Shown: one piece after another, positions 52,064-63,210 of the stretch | Layout of the letters: every line of letters starts with the position of its first letter | Position numbering within the stretch: the stretch's first letter is position 1 | DNA from: Azospirillum lipoferum | GTDB taxonomy: Bacteria > Pseudomonadota > Alphaproteobacteria > Azospirillales > Azospirillaceae | Direction of reading: 5' to 3' | Length of the DNA stretch: 64,000 nt | Assembly: GCF_024170005.1 (NCBI RefSeq) | Contig: NZ_JALJXJ010000010.1 | Location: 186,001 to 250,000, forward strand | Translations under genes and position numbers: made by a program | The notes under the pieces: generated by a model | The model's input: only the letters and a program-made list of their open reading frames with translations | Databases searched by the model: none | What the model was told of the DNA's origin: nothing

Positions 52064-52576
52064 CTACTCCACCACCAGATCGTCCAGCCGGAACCCCGCG
52101 ATCTTGTAAATCTCCTCCAGCGCCCGGCCGAACTCCAGTTCCGGTTCGTTTGCGACGCGTTCGCGCATCGCCGCCAGGATCTCCTGCCTGCTGCTGAAGC
52201 GCACCGCCATGATGAAGGGGAAGCCGAAACGGTCGCGATAGGTGCGGTTCAGGTCGCGCTGCTCCTGCGCCTCCGCTTCGGTCAACTCGTTCAGCCCGGC
52301 CTTCGCCTGTTCGGTCTGCGAAAAGGCGGTCAGGTTGGCCGGACGGCTGGCGCGGTCGGCAAGGTCGGGGTGCGACAGGATCAGCGCCCGCTGCCGCTCT
52401 GGTCCGGCAGATCGGACGATGTCGGTCATCGCCGCGCGCAAGTCCGCGGCATCGGCGAACGGCCGCTTGTCCCAGGCGGCCTCGGCAACCCAGGGGCTTT
52501 CCTCGAACACCGCGCCCAGCGCCGCGACGAAGGCGGCGCGGTCCATCCGGTTCAGATCGTCCAAGCTATAGGGCAT
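52064..52576 (-). CDS. uraD: OHCU decarboxylase
   Basis: A 170-residue 2-oxo-4-hydroxy-4-carboxy-5-ureidoimidazoline decarboxylase, started at ATG 52576 (MPYSLDDLNRM). The family pattern is complete: FVAALGAVFEESPWVAEAAW, the catalytic His in SHPDLADRAS, and RDRFGFPFIMAV with the conserved substrate-contacting helix. It makes S-allantoin in the uric acid route. It lies 8 bp after puuE, and the frame upstream of 52576 overlaps that gene without support. Confidence 0.93.
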   Translation of the reverse strand: MPYSLDDLNRMDRAAFVAALGAVFEESPWVAEAAWDKRPFADAADLRAAMTDIVRSAGPERQRALILSHPDLADRASRPANLTAFSQTEQAKAGLNELTEAEAQEQRDLNRTYRDRFGFPFIMAVRFSSRQEILAAMRERVANEPELEFGRALEEIYKIAGFRLDDLVVE

Positions 52577-52584
52577 CTGGGCTC

Positions 52585-53502
52585 TCACTTCGCGGTGTAG
52601 GGGTGTTCGGCGATCCAGCGGCGGGCGATGTCGAGCCGGGTCGCCACCCACGCCTTGTCATGGCTGCGCACATAGTCCAGGAAGCGCGCCAGCGATGCCG
52701 CACGGCCGGGCCGGCCGACCAGCCGGCAATGGAGGCCGATGGACATCATCTTGGGCGCCGTCTCCCCCTCCGCATAGAGCGTGTCGAAGCTGTCCTTCAG
52801 ATAGGCGAAGAACTGGTCGCCGCTGTTGAAGCCCTGGTTGGTGGCGAACCGCATGTCGTTGGCGTCGAGCGTATAGGGCACGATCAACTGCGGCCGGCCA
52901 TGGCTGTCGTCCCAATAGGGCAGGTCGTCGGCGTAGGAATCGGCGTTGTAGACGAAGCCGCCTTCCTCGGCGACCAGCCGCCAGGTGTTGGGGCTGCACC
53001 GCCCGAGATACCAGCCGAGCGGCCGTGTGCCGGTCACGCGGGTGTGGACCTCGATGGCGCGCAGCATGTGCTCGCGCTCCACCTCCGCCGGCAGATGCTG
53101 GTAATCGATCCAGCGCCAGCCATGGGTGGCGATCTCCCAGCCGGCGGTCTTCATCGCGGCGACCACCTCCGGATTGCGCTCCAGCGCCATGGCGACGCCA
53201 TAGACGGTAACCGGCAGGTTGCGCTCGGTGAACAGGCGGTGCAGCCGCCAGAAGCCGGCGCGGGAGCCGTATTCGTAGATCGACTCCATGTTCATGTGGC
53301 GGGCACCGGGGATCGGCTGAGCGCCGACGATCTCCGACAGGAAGGCCTCCGACGCGGCGTCGCCATGGAGGACGCAATTCTCGCCGCCCTCCTCGTAATT
53401 GATGACGAACTGCACCGCCACGCGGGCGCCGCCCGGCCAGTTGGCCTGCGGCGGGGTGGCGCCATAGCCGATCATGTCCCGGGGATAAGCGGTGTCGGTC
53501 AT
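52585..53502 (-). CDS. puuE: allantoinase PuuE (polysaccharide-deacetylase fold)
   Basis: A 305-residue member of the NodB-like deacetylase fold, of the cofactor-independent PuuE allantoinase type that opens the allantoin ring. Typical features are MIGYGATPPQANWPGGARVAVQFVINYEEGGE near the N-terminus, EIATHGWRWIDY, and GWYLGRCSPNTWRL. It forms an operon with uraD and diverges from the hydroxyisourate hydrolase gene. Confidence 0.92.
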   Translation of the reverse strand: MTDTAYPRDMIGYGATPPQANWPGGARVAVQFVINYEEGGENCVLHGDAASEAFLSEIVGAQPIPGARHMNMESIYEYGSRAGFWRLHRLFTERNLPVTVYGVAMALERNPEVVAAMKTAGWEIATHGWRWIDYQHLPAEVEREHMLRAIEVHTRVTGTRPLGWYLGRCSPNTWRLVAEEGGFVYNADSYADDLPYWDDSHGRPQLIVPYTLDANDMRFATNQGFNSGDQFFAYLKDSFDTLYAEGETAPKMMSIGLHCRLVGRPGRAASLARFLDYVRSHDKAWVATRLDIARRWIAEHPYTAK

Positions 53503-53690
53503 CGTCGTCTCGCTCTTAACGCTGCGGTCGAAGCGGAGACTACGCTAAGCCATTGGCGGCAGGGGGTTCAATCGGAGGATTGGCATCCGGCGGCCGAAGA
53601 CAGTTTCCGGATCTGGGCGGGTGGGCAGGGCAGGGCGGATGCGCTTAAGCTATGGCTCCGAACTCGCACCGTCGTGGAGACCGCACAGCC

Positions 53691-54041
53691 ATGGGCCGAC
53701 TGACCACCCACGTCCTCGACATCGCCGCCGGCCGTCCGGCGCCGGGCCTGCGCATCCGCCTGACGTCGCTCGACACCGGCGCCGTTCTCGGCGAGTTCAC
53801 AACGAATGCCGACGGCCGGCTCGACGCTCCGGCGCTCCAGGGCGAGGATTTCAAGCCGGGCCGCTACGAACTGCTGTTCATGGCCGGCGAGTATTTTCGC
53901 CGCATCGGCGCCATCGATGGTGACGGCCCGGACTTCATCGACGAGGTGCCCCTGCGTTTCGGCATCAAGGACGCCAGCCAGCATTACCATGTGCCGCTGC
54001 TGGTTTCCCCCTGGGCTTATTCGACCTATCGCGGCAGCTGA
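53691..54041 (+). CDS. uraH: hydroxyisourate hydrolase (transthyretin-like)
   Basis: A 116-residue HIU hydrolase from ATG 53691 (MGRLTTHVLD). It has the N-terminal THVLDIAAGRPAPG with the catalytic His, the Arg-bearing RIRLTSL strand, and the terminal YRGS hallmark. It opens 5-hydroxyisourate to OHCU, the substrate of UraD. A uricase gene is not in the window. It is followed by gcl on the same strand after 125 bp. Confidence 0.95.
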   Translation: MGRLTTHVLDIAAGRPAPGLRIRLTSLDTGAVLGEFTTNADGRLDAPALQGEDFKPGRYELLFMAGEYFRRIGAIDGDGPDFIDEVPLRFGIKDASQHYHVPLLVSPWAYSTYRGS

Positions 54042-54166
54042 CGCCCTCTCCCTCTTTCGGCACCGCTTTCCAGTCTGTGGAAAAGGCAAGCCGTTGATTT
54101 GCCGTTCCCACCATCCGCGCGCTTAGCTGTCCTCACGAACAATCGCGTTTGGTGAGGAGTCGAGCG

Positions 54167-55936
<1,770 letters not shown>

Positions 55937-55953
55937 GCGGCCGGTCTTCTCAA

Positions 55954-55990
55954 GCGAAAGGCGCGCCCGGCGGCGCGCCTTTCGCGTTTT
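55954..55990 (+). terminator. Rho-independent terminator of gcl
   Basis: A perfect 14-bp stem (GCGAAAGGCGCGCC at 55954-55967 and its complement at 55972-55985) with a CGGC loop, followed by GTTTT. It begins 17 bp after the gcl stop. Confidence 0.93.
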
Positions 55991-56005
55991 CGGGGCGGTC
56001 GCCTG

Positions 56006-56809
56006 TCAGGCGGCGAAACAGCCGCCGCCGGTCTGGAGGGGGTAGCCGATGGCGGCGAGGCTCTCGGCGGAGAACACATCGGCCGGGTCGATGCTGTTCA
56101 GCGACACCGAGGTGACGATGCCGTAGAGGTCGGCGTCGAAATTGATCGGTCCCTCGCGGAAGCGCGAGAAGTTCGCCCCCGACTCGCTGTCGGGCGGCGG
56201 GACGAAGGTCGCGCTGTCCTCCAGGCTCAGGTCGTCGATCATGGCCCCCGTGGGATCGGTCACGTTGATCTGCGCCCGCAGCCAGACCTCCTGCCCGTTG
56301 GCCGGGTCGGTCGAGGTGCCGGCGGCGATGACGGAGAGCAGATCCTCCGGCGTCCGCGGCGGCTCCGGGATCACCAGGAATTCGCGATAGAGCGTGTCGT
56401 CGCCGATCACCAGCGTGGTGCCGTCGTCGGGCTGGACGAAGGCATCCACCACATGCTCGACTTCGCTGTCGCCGACCTGCACCGACAGAAGCAATTTGTT
56501 GGGCTGGTCGTCGAAATAGCGCCGGAAGCTGGTGTCGTCGGTGGTGACGACGGGATCGTCGAACAGCATCGCCACCGTCATGCGGAACGGATCGCCTGTC
56601 TGCACCTCTTCGTCCAGGAAGGGGACAGGCAGGTCGATCGTGCCCTGGACGTCGACGATATAGAGTCCCTCATAGGCACCCTCGCCATTGCCGTCGTCAT
56701 GATGGTCGTGCCCCCTGCCATGCCCCTTCCAGTGGCCCCAGCCATTGCCGTGATGTCGACCATGACCGTGACCGCCACCGTGATTGCCGGACCGATCGCC
56801 TTCGAACAT
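56006..56809 (-). CDS. hypothetical protein with His/Gly-rich N-terminus
   Basis: A 267-residue protein from ATG 56809 (MFEGDRSGNHGG), with GGGAGGG upstream. Residues 9-42 are a His/Gly/Trp-rich segment (GGGHGHGRHHGNGWGHWKG and GHDHHDD) that could bind metal. The rest is acidic and strand-rich (VDVQGTIDLPVPF, GDPFRMTVAMLFDDPVV), ending in GGGCFAA. It is reminiscent of PEP-CTERM-associated or exported matrix-like proteins, but no signal peptide is evident and I recognise no family. It is convergent with gcl. Confidence 0.65.
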   Translation of the reverse strand: MFEGDRSGNHGGGHGHGRHHGNGWGHWKGHGRGHDHHDDGNGEGAYEGLYIVDVQGTIDLPVPFLDEEVQTGDPFRMTVAMLFDDPVVTTDDTSFRRYFDDQPNKLLLSVQVGDSEVEHVVDAFVQPDDGTTLVIGDDTLYREFLVIPEPPRTPEDLLSVIAAGTSTDPANGQEVWLRAQINVTDPTGAMIDDLSLEDSATFVPPPDSESGANFSRFREGPINFDADLYGIVTSVSLNSIDPADVFSAESLAAIGYPLQTGGGCFAA

Positions 56810-57071
56810 GCTGCCCTCCCGATTAATCGCCTGCATTGTCGAAGGCCGCATGCTGCGCGACCTTCCGTTGACGATAAGCCGCCGCGCGACGGCCGGGCGG
56901 CCGGGCATCCGTACATATCTCCGCCTGAATCGCCGGACGGGTGAGTTTTTGCGCTGCAACGCCACGAACGGGAGTGGCAAATTCCCAGGGGTGGGTGAGG
57001 CGTGCTAGCGTCCGCCCCGACCCGTAACCCACCGGTCTGGCCCAATCGTCTGGAAGGGAGTCCGCGCGAGC

Positions 57072-57992
57072 ATGGCGTTGCTTGAGAACATGCGCATCTT
57101 CGTCCGCGTCGTCGAACTGGGCAGCCTATCGGCCGCCGGACGGAACCTGCGCATGTCGCCGGCCATGGTAAGCCACCGCATCCAGCAGCTGGAAACCCAT
57201 CTCGGCGTCCGGCTGCTGAACCGCACGACGCGGCAGCTGCAGGCGACAGAGACCGGCATGGATTTCTATCAGAGCTGCCTTGAGGTGTTGGAGGCGGTGG
57301 AGCGTGCCCAAAGCAGCATCGCCGCCGGGTCCGGCGTGCCGTCGGGCAGCGTGAGGGTGACGGCGCCGCTGGGGTTCGGCCGCCGTATCCTGTCGCCGCT
57401 GGTGCCCGACTTCTGCGCGGCCCACCCGCTGGTCGAGGTCCGGCTGCGCCTGTCCGACCATCTGCTCGACCTGCTGCGCGAGGCGGTGGACGTGGCGGTG
57501 CGGATGGCGGCGCTGAAGGACTCCAGCTTCGTCGTGCGCAAGATCGCCGACGTGCGCCGCGTGCTGGTGGCCGCCCCTTCCTATCTGTCGGAGCGCGGCC
57601 AGCCATCGATACCGGCGGACCTGTCGGGCCACAACTGCCTGCTTCTGCGCTTCCCCGGCACCCAGCAATATCAATGGAGCGTACTGGATGGTGGCGAGCC
57701 GGTGAAGCTGCCGGTGTCGGGCCGCTTCGATGCCGACGACGGCGACGTGCTGACCGGCTGGGCGCTGGACGGCCGCGGCATTGCCATGAAACCGCTGTGG
57801 GAGGTGGCGGAACACCTCGCCAGCGGCGGCCTGGTGCCGGTGCTGCCGGATTTCCCGCCGGAGCCGGTGACGCTGGCGGTGCTCTACCCCCACCGTGCGC
57901 TGGTACCGGCCAAGGTGCGGGCCTTCGCCGATCATATGGTGCCGAAGATCAAGGCGGCGCTGACGGCGATCTCGCCCGATACGATCCTGTAG
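57072..57992 (+). CDS. LysR family regulator
   Basis: A 306-residue LysR-type regulator of the AaeR/PA0477-like group: N-terminal HTH (ALLENMRIFVRVVELGSLSAA, SPAMVSHRIQQLE) and an effector domain from about residue 92 (GSVRVTAPLGFGRRILSPLVPDF). No divergent partner is evident, since the neighbour is the hypothetical gene 262 bp upstream. The target is unknown; involvement in the glyoxylate genes is possible only by position. Confidence 0.88.
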   Translation: MALLENMRIFVRVVELGSLSAAGRNLRMSPAMVSHRIQQLETHLGVRLLNRTTRQLQATETGMDFYQSCLEVLEAVERAQSSIAAGSGVPSGSVRVTAPLGFGRRILSPLVPDFCAAHPLVEVRLRLSDHLLDLLREAVDVAVRMAALKDSSFVVRKIADVRRVLVAAPSYLSERGQPSIPADLSGHNCLLLRFPGTQQYQWSVLDGGEPVKLPVSGRFDADDGDVLTGWALDGRGIAMKPLWEVAEHLASGGLVPVLPDFPPEPVTLAVLYPHRALVPAKVRAFADHMVPKIKAALTAISPDTIL

Positions 57993-57996
57993 GACG

Positions 57997-58014
57997 GGGC
58001 GCCGTTGTGCGCCC
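57997..58014. terminator. short hairpin between convergent LysR and IclR genes
   Basis: GGGCGC (57997-58002) and GCGCCC (58009-58014) with a 6-base loop lie in the 22-bp gap between the two convergent regulators. It is without a T-run on either side. Confidence 0.45.
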
Positions 58015-58848
58015 TCACACCCCCCGCGACCGCAGCAACAGCACCCGTGCCTCTTCCGATGCGCGGTGCAGATGGGGCAGGAACTGCACCTCCATCTCCG
58101 GGCAGGTGACGCGGGCGGCCTGGGCGCTGATGTTCATCGCGGCGACCACGCCGCCCGTCGCGGTGCGGATCGGCACGGCGATGGAGCGCAGTCCCAGCTC
58201 CAACTCCTGGTCCACCAGCGAGAAGCCGCGTTCCCGCACCCGTTCCAGTTCACGTTTCAGGGCGTCGGCCGCGGTGATGGTGCGCTCGGTGAAGGGCTTC
58301 AGCGGCACCCGCGCCAGATAGGCATCCAGTTCCGCCTCGGGCAGAGCCGCCAGCAGGACGCGTCCCATCGAGGTGCAATAGGCCGGCAGCCGGCTGCCGA
58401 CATTCAGCCCGACCGACATGATCCGCTTGGTCGCCGCACGGGCGATATAGACCACGTCGTCCTCGTCCAGCACGGCGGCGGAGCAGGATTCCTGCACTGC
58501 GCTGCTGACCTGCTCGATCAGCGGATCCAGGATGGTCGCCAGCGGGGCCGACGAGAGGAAGGAATAGCCGAGCGCCAGGATCTTCGGCTTCAGATGGAAG
58601 GTCCGTCCATCCGACCCGGCATAGCCCAGTTGCATCAGCGTCAGCAGACAGCGCCGCGCCGCCGCCCGCGGCAGCCCGGTGATCTTGGCGATGTCGGCGA
58701 TGGTCAGGTTCGGCTCGCGCTCGGTGAAGGCGCGAATCACCGACAGGCCGCGGGCCAGCGAGGTCATGAAGTTCGGGTCGGATGCCTCCTCCGGCGCGCC
58801 GGACGATGTCTTGTCTGCGGTCCCGGCCTGAGTCTGGGTGTCGGCCAT
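58015..58848 (-). CDS. IclR family regulator, PcaR/PobR-like
   Basis: A 277-residue regulator from ATG 58848 (MADTQTQAGT); the frame further upstream crosses the shared promoter and was not used. The winged HTH is at about 28-85 (FMTSLARGLSVIRAF, LTIADIAKITGLPRAAARRCL) and the IclR effector domain at about 100-270 (YIARAATKRIMSVGLNVGSRLPAYCTSMGRVLLA). It is divergent from gntR2-oxc-frc, and the 28-bp element lies between them, so it could be a target or a co-regulator of the oxalate genes. Confidence 0.88.
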   Translation of the reverse strand: MADTQTQAGTADKTSSGAPEEASDPNFMTSLARGLSVIRAFTEREPNLTIADIAKITGLPRAAARRCLLTLMQLGYAGSDGRTFHLKPKILALGYSFLSSAPLATILDPLIEQVSSAVQESCSAAVLDEDDVVYIARAATKRIMSVGLNVGSRLPAYCTSMGRVLLAALPEAELDAYLARVPLKPFTERTITAADALKRELERVRERGFSLVDQELELGLRSIAVPIRTATGGVVAAMNISAQAARVTCPEMEVQFLPHLHRASEEARVLLLRSRGV

Positions 58849-58995
58849 GCGCGGGTTCCTTCCCCGAAGAACGATCCTAAAGGGCCAAATTAGGGCGATT
58901 ACCGCGCAATAGCCAGAAAAAACGAACAAAACCAGGTGCAACTCCGTCGGCGACAGAAATAGTTCGAGGTTCCCGCAATTGCTGTTGCGGGTGTC

Positions 58996-59023
58996 TGGCA
59001 TCTGGTATACCGTATCGATAATT
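58996..59023 (+). promoter_or_regulatory. 28-bp operator element, copy in front of gntR2-oxc-frc
   Basis: Reads GGCATCTGGTATACC, G-TAT-C, GATAATTC. It differs at two positions from the complementary-strand element at 49166-49193. It lies about 120 bp upstream of gntR2 and about 148 bp upstream of the IclR gene. It strongly suggests co-regulation with antiporter 2. Confidence 0.75.
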
Positions 59024-59143
59024 CAAAACGACGCGCCGCTCACAACGACGCACCGGAGGGCGATCATCCGAACGCTCGCACGAGTAACGCTCACGACAAC
59101 AAGCGGCGCCGATGGCGTCGGCGCGCAAAGGGTCGGAAACGTG

Positions 59144-59833
59144 ATGAACCGAGAAAGATTCAGTGTCGAACCGCTCGAACAGGGCATGAGTTTCAAGGCG
59201 AAGGCCTATCAGGCGCTGCGGCAGGCGATCACGCAAATGAACATCTACGGCCAGAGCAGCGAGATCAGGTTGGACGAGCGCCGTCTGTGCGAGGCGTTGG
59301 GTGTCAGCCGCACCCCGGTGCGGGAGGCGATGGCGCTGCTGGAACAGGAGGGGTTCATCCGCTCCCAGCCACGGCGCGGGATCTTCGTGGTGCGCAAGAC
59401 GAAGGCCGAACTGGTGGAGATGATCACGGTGTGTGCCGCCCTGGAAGGCATGGCGGCACGCCTGTTCGTCGAAAACGCCACCACGGACAAGCTGGAACTC
59501 CTGCACGCTGCGTTCGACAAATATACGAAAGCCGAGTTGGCGGAACATGTCGCCGAGTATTCGGACGCCAACATCGTCTTCCATCAAAGCATCGTCCAGG
59601 CTTCGGGCTCCACCCTGATCTCGGACCTGACCGACCGCTTCTTCATCCATATGCGTGCGATCCGCCGCGCGACGATGGGTATCGGCGACCGTGCCGACCA
59701 GTCCATCCACGAGCATCGGGACATCATCGAGGCGCTGGCCGCCCGCGATGCCGATCTCGCGGAACGCCGCGTCCGGGAACACACGCTTGGTCTCGCACAG
59801 TACGTGGAACGGCATTGCGCCTTCCTCGACTAA
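59144..59833 (+). CDS. GntR family regulator, FCD type (copy 2)
   Basis: A 229-residue paralogue of the regulator at 35836, from ATG 59144 (MNRERFSVEPL); an immediately preceding in-frame GTG is an alternative. The winged helix has SRTPVREAMALLEQEGFI and SQPRRGIFVVRKTKAE; the FCD domain has DANIVFHQS and IHEHRDI. The recognition helix is nearly the same as in copy 1, so both may bind the same sites. It is the first gene of the unit with oxc and frc, 43 bp before oxc. Confidence 0.9.
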   Translation: MNRERFSVEPLEQGMSFKAKAYQALRQAITQMNIYGQSSEIRLDERRLCEALGVSRTPVREAMALLEQEGFIRSQPRRGIFVVRKTKAELVEMITVCAALEGMAARLFVENATTDKLELLHAAFDKYTKAELAEHVAEYSDANIVFHQSIVQASGSTLISDLTDRFFIHMRAIRRATMGIGDRADQSIHEHRDIIEALAARDADLAERRVREHTLGLAQYVERHCAFLD

Positions 59834-59876
59834 CCAACTTTGAACCTTTTTGGAGCCTCGGGGAGGAGTCACCCAT

Positions 59877-61640
59877 ATGTCTACTGCGGCTGCAACGATC
59901 ACTAAGAACCAGGCCACGGAAGCATCTGTTGTCGAAGACGCGCCGGCGCTGACCGACGGCTTCCAGCTCGTCATCGACGCGCTCAAGCTCAACGACATCA
60001 ACAACCTGTATGTCGTCCCCGGCATTCCGATTTCCGACCTGCTGCGCATGGCGCAGGCCGAGGGCATGCGCGTCGTCTCGTTCCGCCACGAACAGAATGC
60101 CGGCAACGCCGCCGCCATCGCCGGCTTCATGACGAAGAAGCCGGGCGTCTGCATGACGGTGTCGGCGCCGGGCTTCCTGAACGGCCTGACCGCGCTGGCG
60201 AACGCCACCACCAACTGCTTCCCGATGATCCTCATCAGCGGCTCGTCCGAGCGCGAGATCGTCGATCTCCAGCAGGGCGACTATGAGGAGATGGACCAGC
60301 TGGCGATCGCCAAGCCGCTGTGCAAGGCCGCCTTCCGTATCCTGCACGCCCAGGACATCGGCATCGGCGTGGCGCGTGCCATTCGCGCCGCCGTGTCGGG
60401 CCGTCCGGGCGGCGTCTATCTCGACCTGCCGGCCAAGCTGTTCTCGCAGGTGATGGATGCCGCGGAAGGCGCCAAGTCGCTGGTCAAGGTGGTCGATCCG
60501 ACCCCGGCGCAGTATCCGTCGGCCGACGCGGTCAACCGCGCGCTCGACCTGCTGAAGGGCGCCAAGCGTCCGCTGGTCATCTTCGGCAAGGGGGCCGCCT
60601 ACGCCCAGGCTGACGAGACCATCCGTTCCTTCGTCGAGAAGAGCGGCATCCCCTTCCTGCAGATGAGCATGGCCAAGGGCCTGCTGCCCGACACCCATCC
60701 GCAGTCGGCCGGTGCCGCCCGCTCGCTGGTGCTGCAGGAAGCCGACGTCGTCATGCTGGTCGGCGCGCGGCTGAACTGGCTGCTGTCGCACGGCAAGGGC
60801 AAGACCTGGGGCAAGCCCGGTTCCAAGAAGTTCATCCAGGTCGACATCGAGCCGCGGGAGATGGACAGCAACGTCGAAATCCATGCTCCGCTGGTCGGTG
60901 ACATCGCGTCCGTCATGGAAGTGCTGCTGAAGGGCATCGAGGGCGGGCTGACCCCGCCGGCCGACTGGATGGCCACCGTCGCGGCCAAGCGTGAGCAGAA
61001 CGTCGCCAAGATGGCGCCGAAGCTGATGAGCAACGCCTCGCCGATGAACTTCCACGGTGCGCTGGGCGCTCTGCGCCGCGTCATCAAGGAGCGCCCCGAC
61101 GCCATGCTGGTCAACGAGGGCGCCAACACCCTCGACCTCGCCCGCGGCATCATCGACATGTACGAGCCGCGCAAGCGTCTGGACGTCGGCACCTGGGGCG
61201 TCATGGGCGTCGGCATGGGCTATGCCGTCGCCGCGGCGGTGGAGAGCGGCAAGCCGGTGCTGGCGGTCGAGGGCGACAGCGCCTTCGGTTTCTCCGGCAT
61301 GGAGGTGGAGACGATCTGCCGCTACAACCTGCCGGTCTGCATCGTCATCTTCAACAACAACGGCATCTATCGCGGGACCGACGTCAACCCGACCGGCGGG
61401 AACGACCCGTCGCCGATGGTCTTCGTCCCCGGCTCGCGCTACGACAAGATGATGGAAGCCTTCGGCGGCGTCGGCGTCCATGTCACCAACCCGGACGAGC
61501 TGTACCGCGCGGTCAATGAGGCGATGGACAGCGGCCGTCCGACCCTCATCAACGCCGTCATCGATCCGGCGGCGGGCACCGAAAGCGGCAACATCGGCAG
61601 CCTGAACCCGACCAGCTCGGTCCGCAAGATGCCGTCCTAA
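59877..61640 (+). CDS. oxc: oxalyl-CoA decarboxylase
   Basis: A 587-residue ThDP enzyme that converts oxalyl-CoA to formyl-CoA and CO2. It starts at ATG 59877 after GGGGAGGAG. The ThDP-activating Glu is E72 in FRHEQNAGNAAAIAGF. Other family features are ANATTNCFPMILISGSSERE, the GDSAFGFSGMEVETICRYN motif with FNNNGIYRG, and a C-terminal SSVRKMPS that matches the CoA-closing tail. With Frc it forms the oxalate catabolic cycle. It is followed by frc after 45 bp. Confidence 0.96.
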   Translation: MSTAAATITKNQATEASVVEDAPALTDGFQLVIDALKLNDINNLYVVPGIPISDLLRMAQAEGMRVVSFRHEQNAGNAAAIAGFMTKKPGVCMTVSAPGFLNGLTALANATTNCFPMILISGSSEREIVDLQQGDYEEMDQLAIAKPLCKAAFRILHAQDIGIGVARAIRAAVSGRPGGVYLDLPAKLFSQVMDAAEGAKSLVKVVDPTPAQYPSADAVNRALDLLKGAKRPLVIFGKGAAYAQADETIRSFVEKSGIPFLQMSMAKGLLPDTHPQSAGAARSLVLQEADVVMLVGARLNWLLSHGKGKTWGKPGSKKFIQVDIEPREMDSNVEIHAPLVGDIASVMEVLLKGIEGGLTPPADWMATVAAKREQNVAKMAPKLMSNASPMNFHGALGALRRVIKERPDAMLVNEGANTLDLARGIIDMYEPRKRLDVGTWGVMGVGMGYAVAAAVESGKPVLAVEGDSAFGFSGMEVETICRYNLPVCIVIFNNNGIYRGTDVNPTGGNDPSPMVFVPGSRYDKMMEAFGGVGVHVTNPDELYRAVNEAMDSGRPTLINAVIDPAAGTESGNIGSLNPTSSVRKMPS

Positions 61641-61685
61641 AACAAACGCCGACCACACGACTTTGAAAAGCAGGGGGAGAGATAC

Positions 61686-62960
61686 ATGGGCAAGGCACTT
61701 CAGGGCGTGCGGATTCTCGACTTCACGCATGTGCAGTCGGGACCGACCTGCACCCAGTTGCTCGCCTGGTTCGGCGCCGACGTCATCAAGGTCGAACGGC
61801 CGGGCGAGGGTGACATCACCCGCAGCCAGCTGCGCGACCTGCCGGACGCCGACAGCCTGTATTTCACCATGCTGAACCACAACAAGCGGTCCATCACCCT
61901 CGACACCAAGACGCCCAAGGGCAAGGAGGTGCTGGAGGCGCTGATCAAGACCTGCGACGTGATGGTCGAAAACTTCGCCCCCGGCGTGCTCGATCGCATG
62001 GGGTTCACCTGGGAGCGTATCCAGGAACTGAACCCCGCGATGATCGTCGCGTCGGTGAAGGGCTTCGGGCCAGGGCCGTTCGAGAACTGCAAGGTGTACG
62101 AGAATGTCGCCCAATGCGCGGGCGGTGCGGCCTCGACCACCGGTTTCGACGACGGCCCGCCCATGGTCACCGGCGCCCAGATCGGCGACAGCGGCACCGG
62201 CCTGCATCTGGCGCTCGGCATCGTCACGGCCCTCTACCAGCGCAAGGAGACCGGCCGTGGCCAGAAGGTGCTGGCCGCCATGCAGGACGCCGTGCTGAAC
62301 CTGTGCCGCGTCAAGCTGCGCGACCAGCAGCGTCTGGCCAACGGTCCGATGAAGGAATACCCGCAATACCCGAACGGCGAGTTCGGCGACACGGTGCCGC
62401 GCGCCGGCAACGCCTCGGGCGGCGGCCAGCCGGGCTGGATCCTGAAGTGCAAGGGCTGGGAGACCGATCCCAACGCCTACATCTACTTCATCGCCCAGGC
62501 CCCAGTGTGGAAGTCGATCTGCAAGGTCATCGGCAAGGAGGAGTGGATCACCGATCCCGACTACGCCACCCCGGTGGCCCGCCTGCCGCGCCTGATGCAG
62601 ATCTTCGGCACCGTCGAGGAGTGGACCAAGACCCTGACCAAGTTCGAGGTTATGGACATCCTCAACAAGTACGACATTCCCTGCGGCCCGATCCTGTCGA
62701 TGAAGGAGATCGCCGAGGACAAGTCGCTCTACGAGACCGGCACGCTGGTCGAGGTGGAGCATCCGACCCGCGGCAGCTACCTGACGGTCGGCAATCCGAT
62801 CAAGCTGTCCGACAGCCCGACGGAGGTCACCCGCTCCCCCCTGCTGGGCGAGCATACTGATGAAATTCTGCGCGACGTGCTGGGTTTCAGCGAGCGTGAG
62901 ATCGTCGACATCCGCGACAGCGGCGCCATCGGCGTCGTCGAGAGGCTGGCGGCGGAGTAA
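61686..62960 (+). CDS. frc: formyl-CoA:oxalate CoA-transferase
   Basis: A 424-residue class III CoA-transferase, normal length. Q17 (HVQSGPTCTQ), the catalytic D168 (GAQIGDSGTG) and the glycine loop GGGQ at 245-248 are those expected for Frc/YfdW. It moves CoA from formyl-CoA (or succinyl-CoA) to oxalate, giving oxalyl-CoA for Oxc or a reductase. It starts after GGGGGAGA. A long stem-loop follows the gene. Confidence 0.96.
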   Translation: MGKALQGVRILDFTHVQSGPTCTQLLAWFGADVIKVERPGEGDITRSQLRDLPDADSLYFTMLNHNKRSITLDTKTPKGKEVLEALIKTCDVMVENFAPGVLDRMGFTWERIQELNPAMIVASVKGFGPGPFENCKVYENVAQCAGGAASTTGFDDGPPMVTGAQIGDSGTGLHLALGIVTALYQRKETGRGQKVLAAMQDAVLNLCRVKLRDQQRLANGPMKEYPQYPNGEFGDTVPRAGNASGGGQPGWILKCKGWETDPNAYIYFIAQAPVWKSICKVIGKEEWITDPDYATPVARLPRLMQIFGTVEEWTKTLTKFEVMDILNKYDIPCGPILSMKEIAEDKSLYETGTLVEVEHPTRGSYLTVGNPIKLSDSPTEVTRSPLLGEHTDEILRDVLGFSEREIVDIRDSGAIGVVERLAAE

Positions 62961-62969
62961 CAGTTTCCG

Positions 62970-63018
62970 CCTTCTCCCCAACCCTGCCCGCTTCGGCGGG
63001 AGAGAGTTGGGGAGAAGG
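62970..63018 (+). terminator. compound stem-loop after frc
   Basis: Outer arms CCTTCTCCCCAAC (62970-62982) and GTTGGGGAGAAGG (63006-63018) are perfect 13-bp complements, and an inner stem CCCGC/GCGGG closes a TTCG tetraloop (62987-63000). No T-run follows. It probably ends or stabilises the gntR2-oxc-frc transcript. Confidence 0.75.
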
Positions 63019-63210
63019 GCCGGCCCCCGATATTTGAAAAGTCTGCCGATTTTTATAAAACCCCGCTTCCCCTCTTCCCGACCGTCCCCTTCCCGGTCGC
63101 TCAAGAGCCGAAGCCCGGACTTTTGAAAATCCGCCGCCCGTCAGCCGAAGAATTTCCGGCTTCCCGCGGTCTCCAAAAGACAATTCCCGACTGGGACAGA
63201 GACGAAAACC

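Noticed and set aside
59724..63104. 1126-codon open frame antisense to oxc and frc
   Set aside because: Same type of GC-driven shadow; the plus strand encodes two well-conserved enzymes here.
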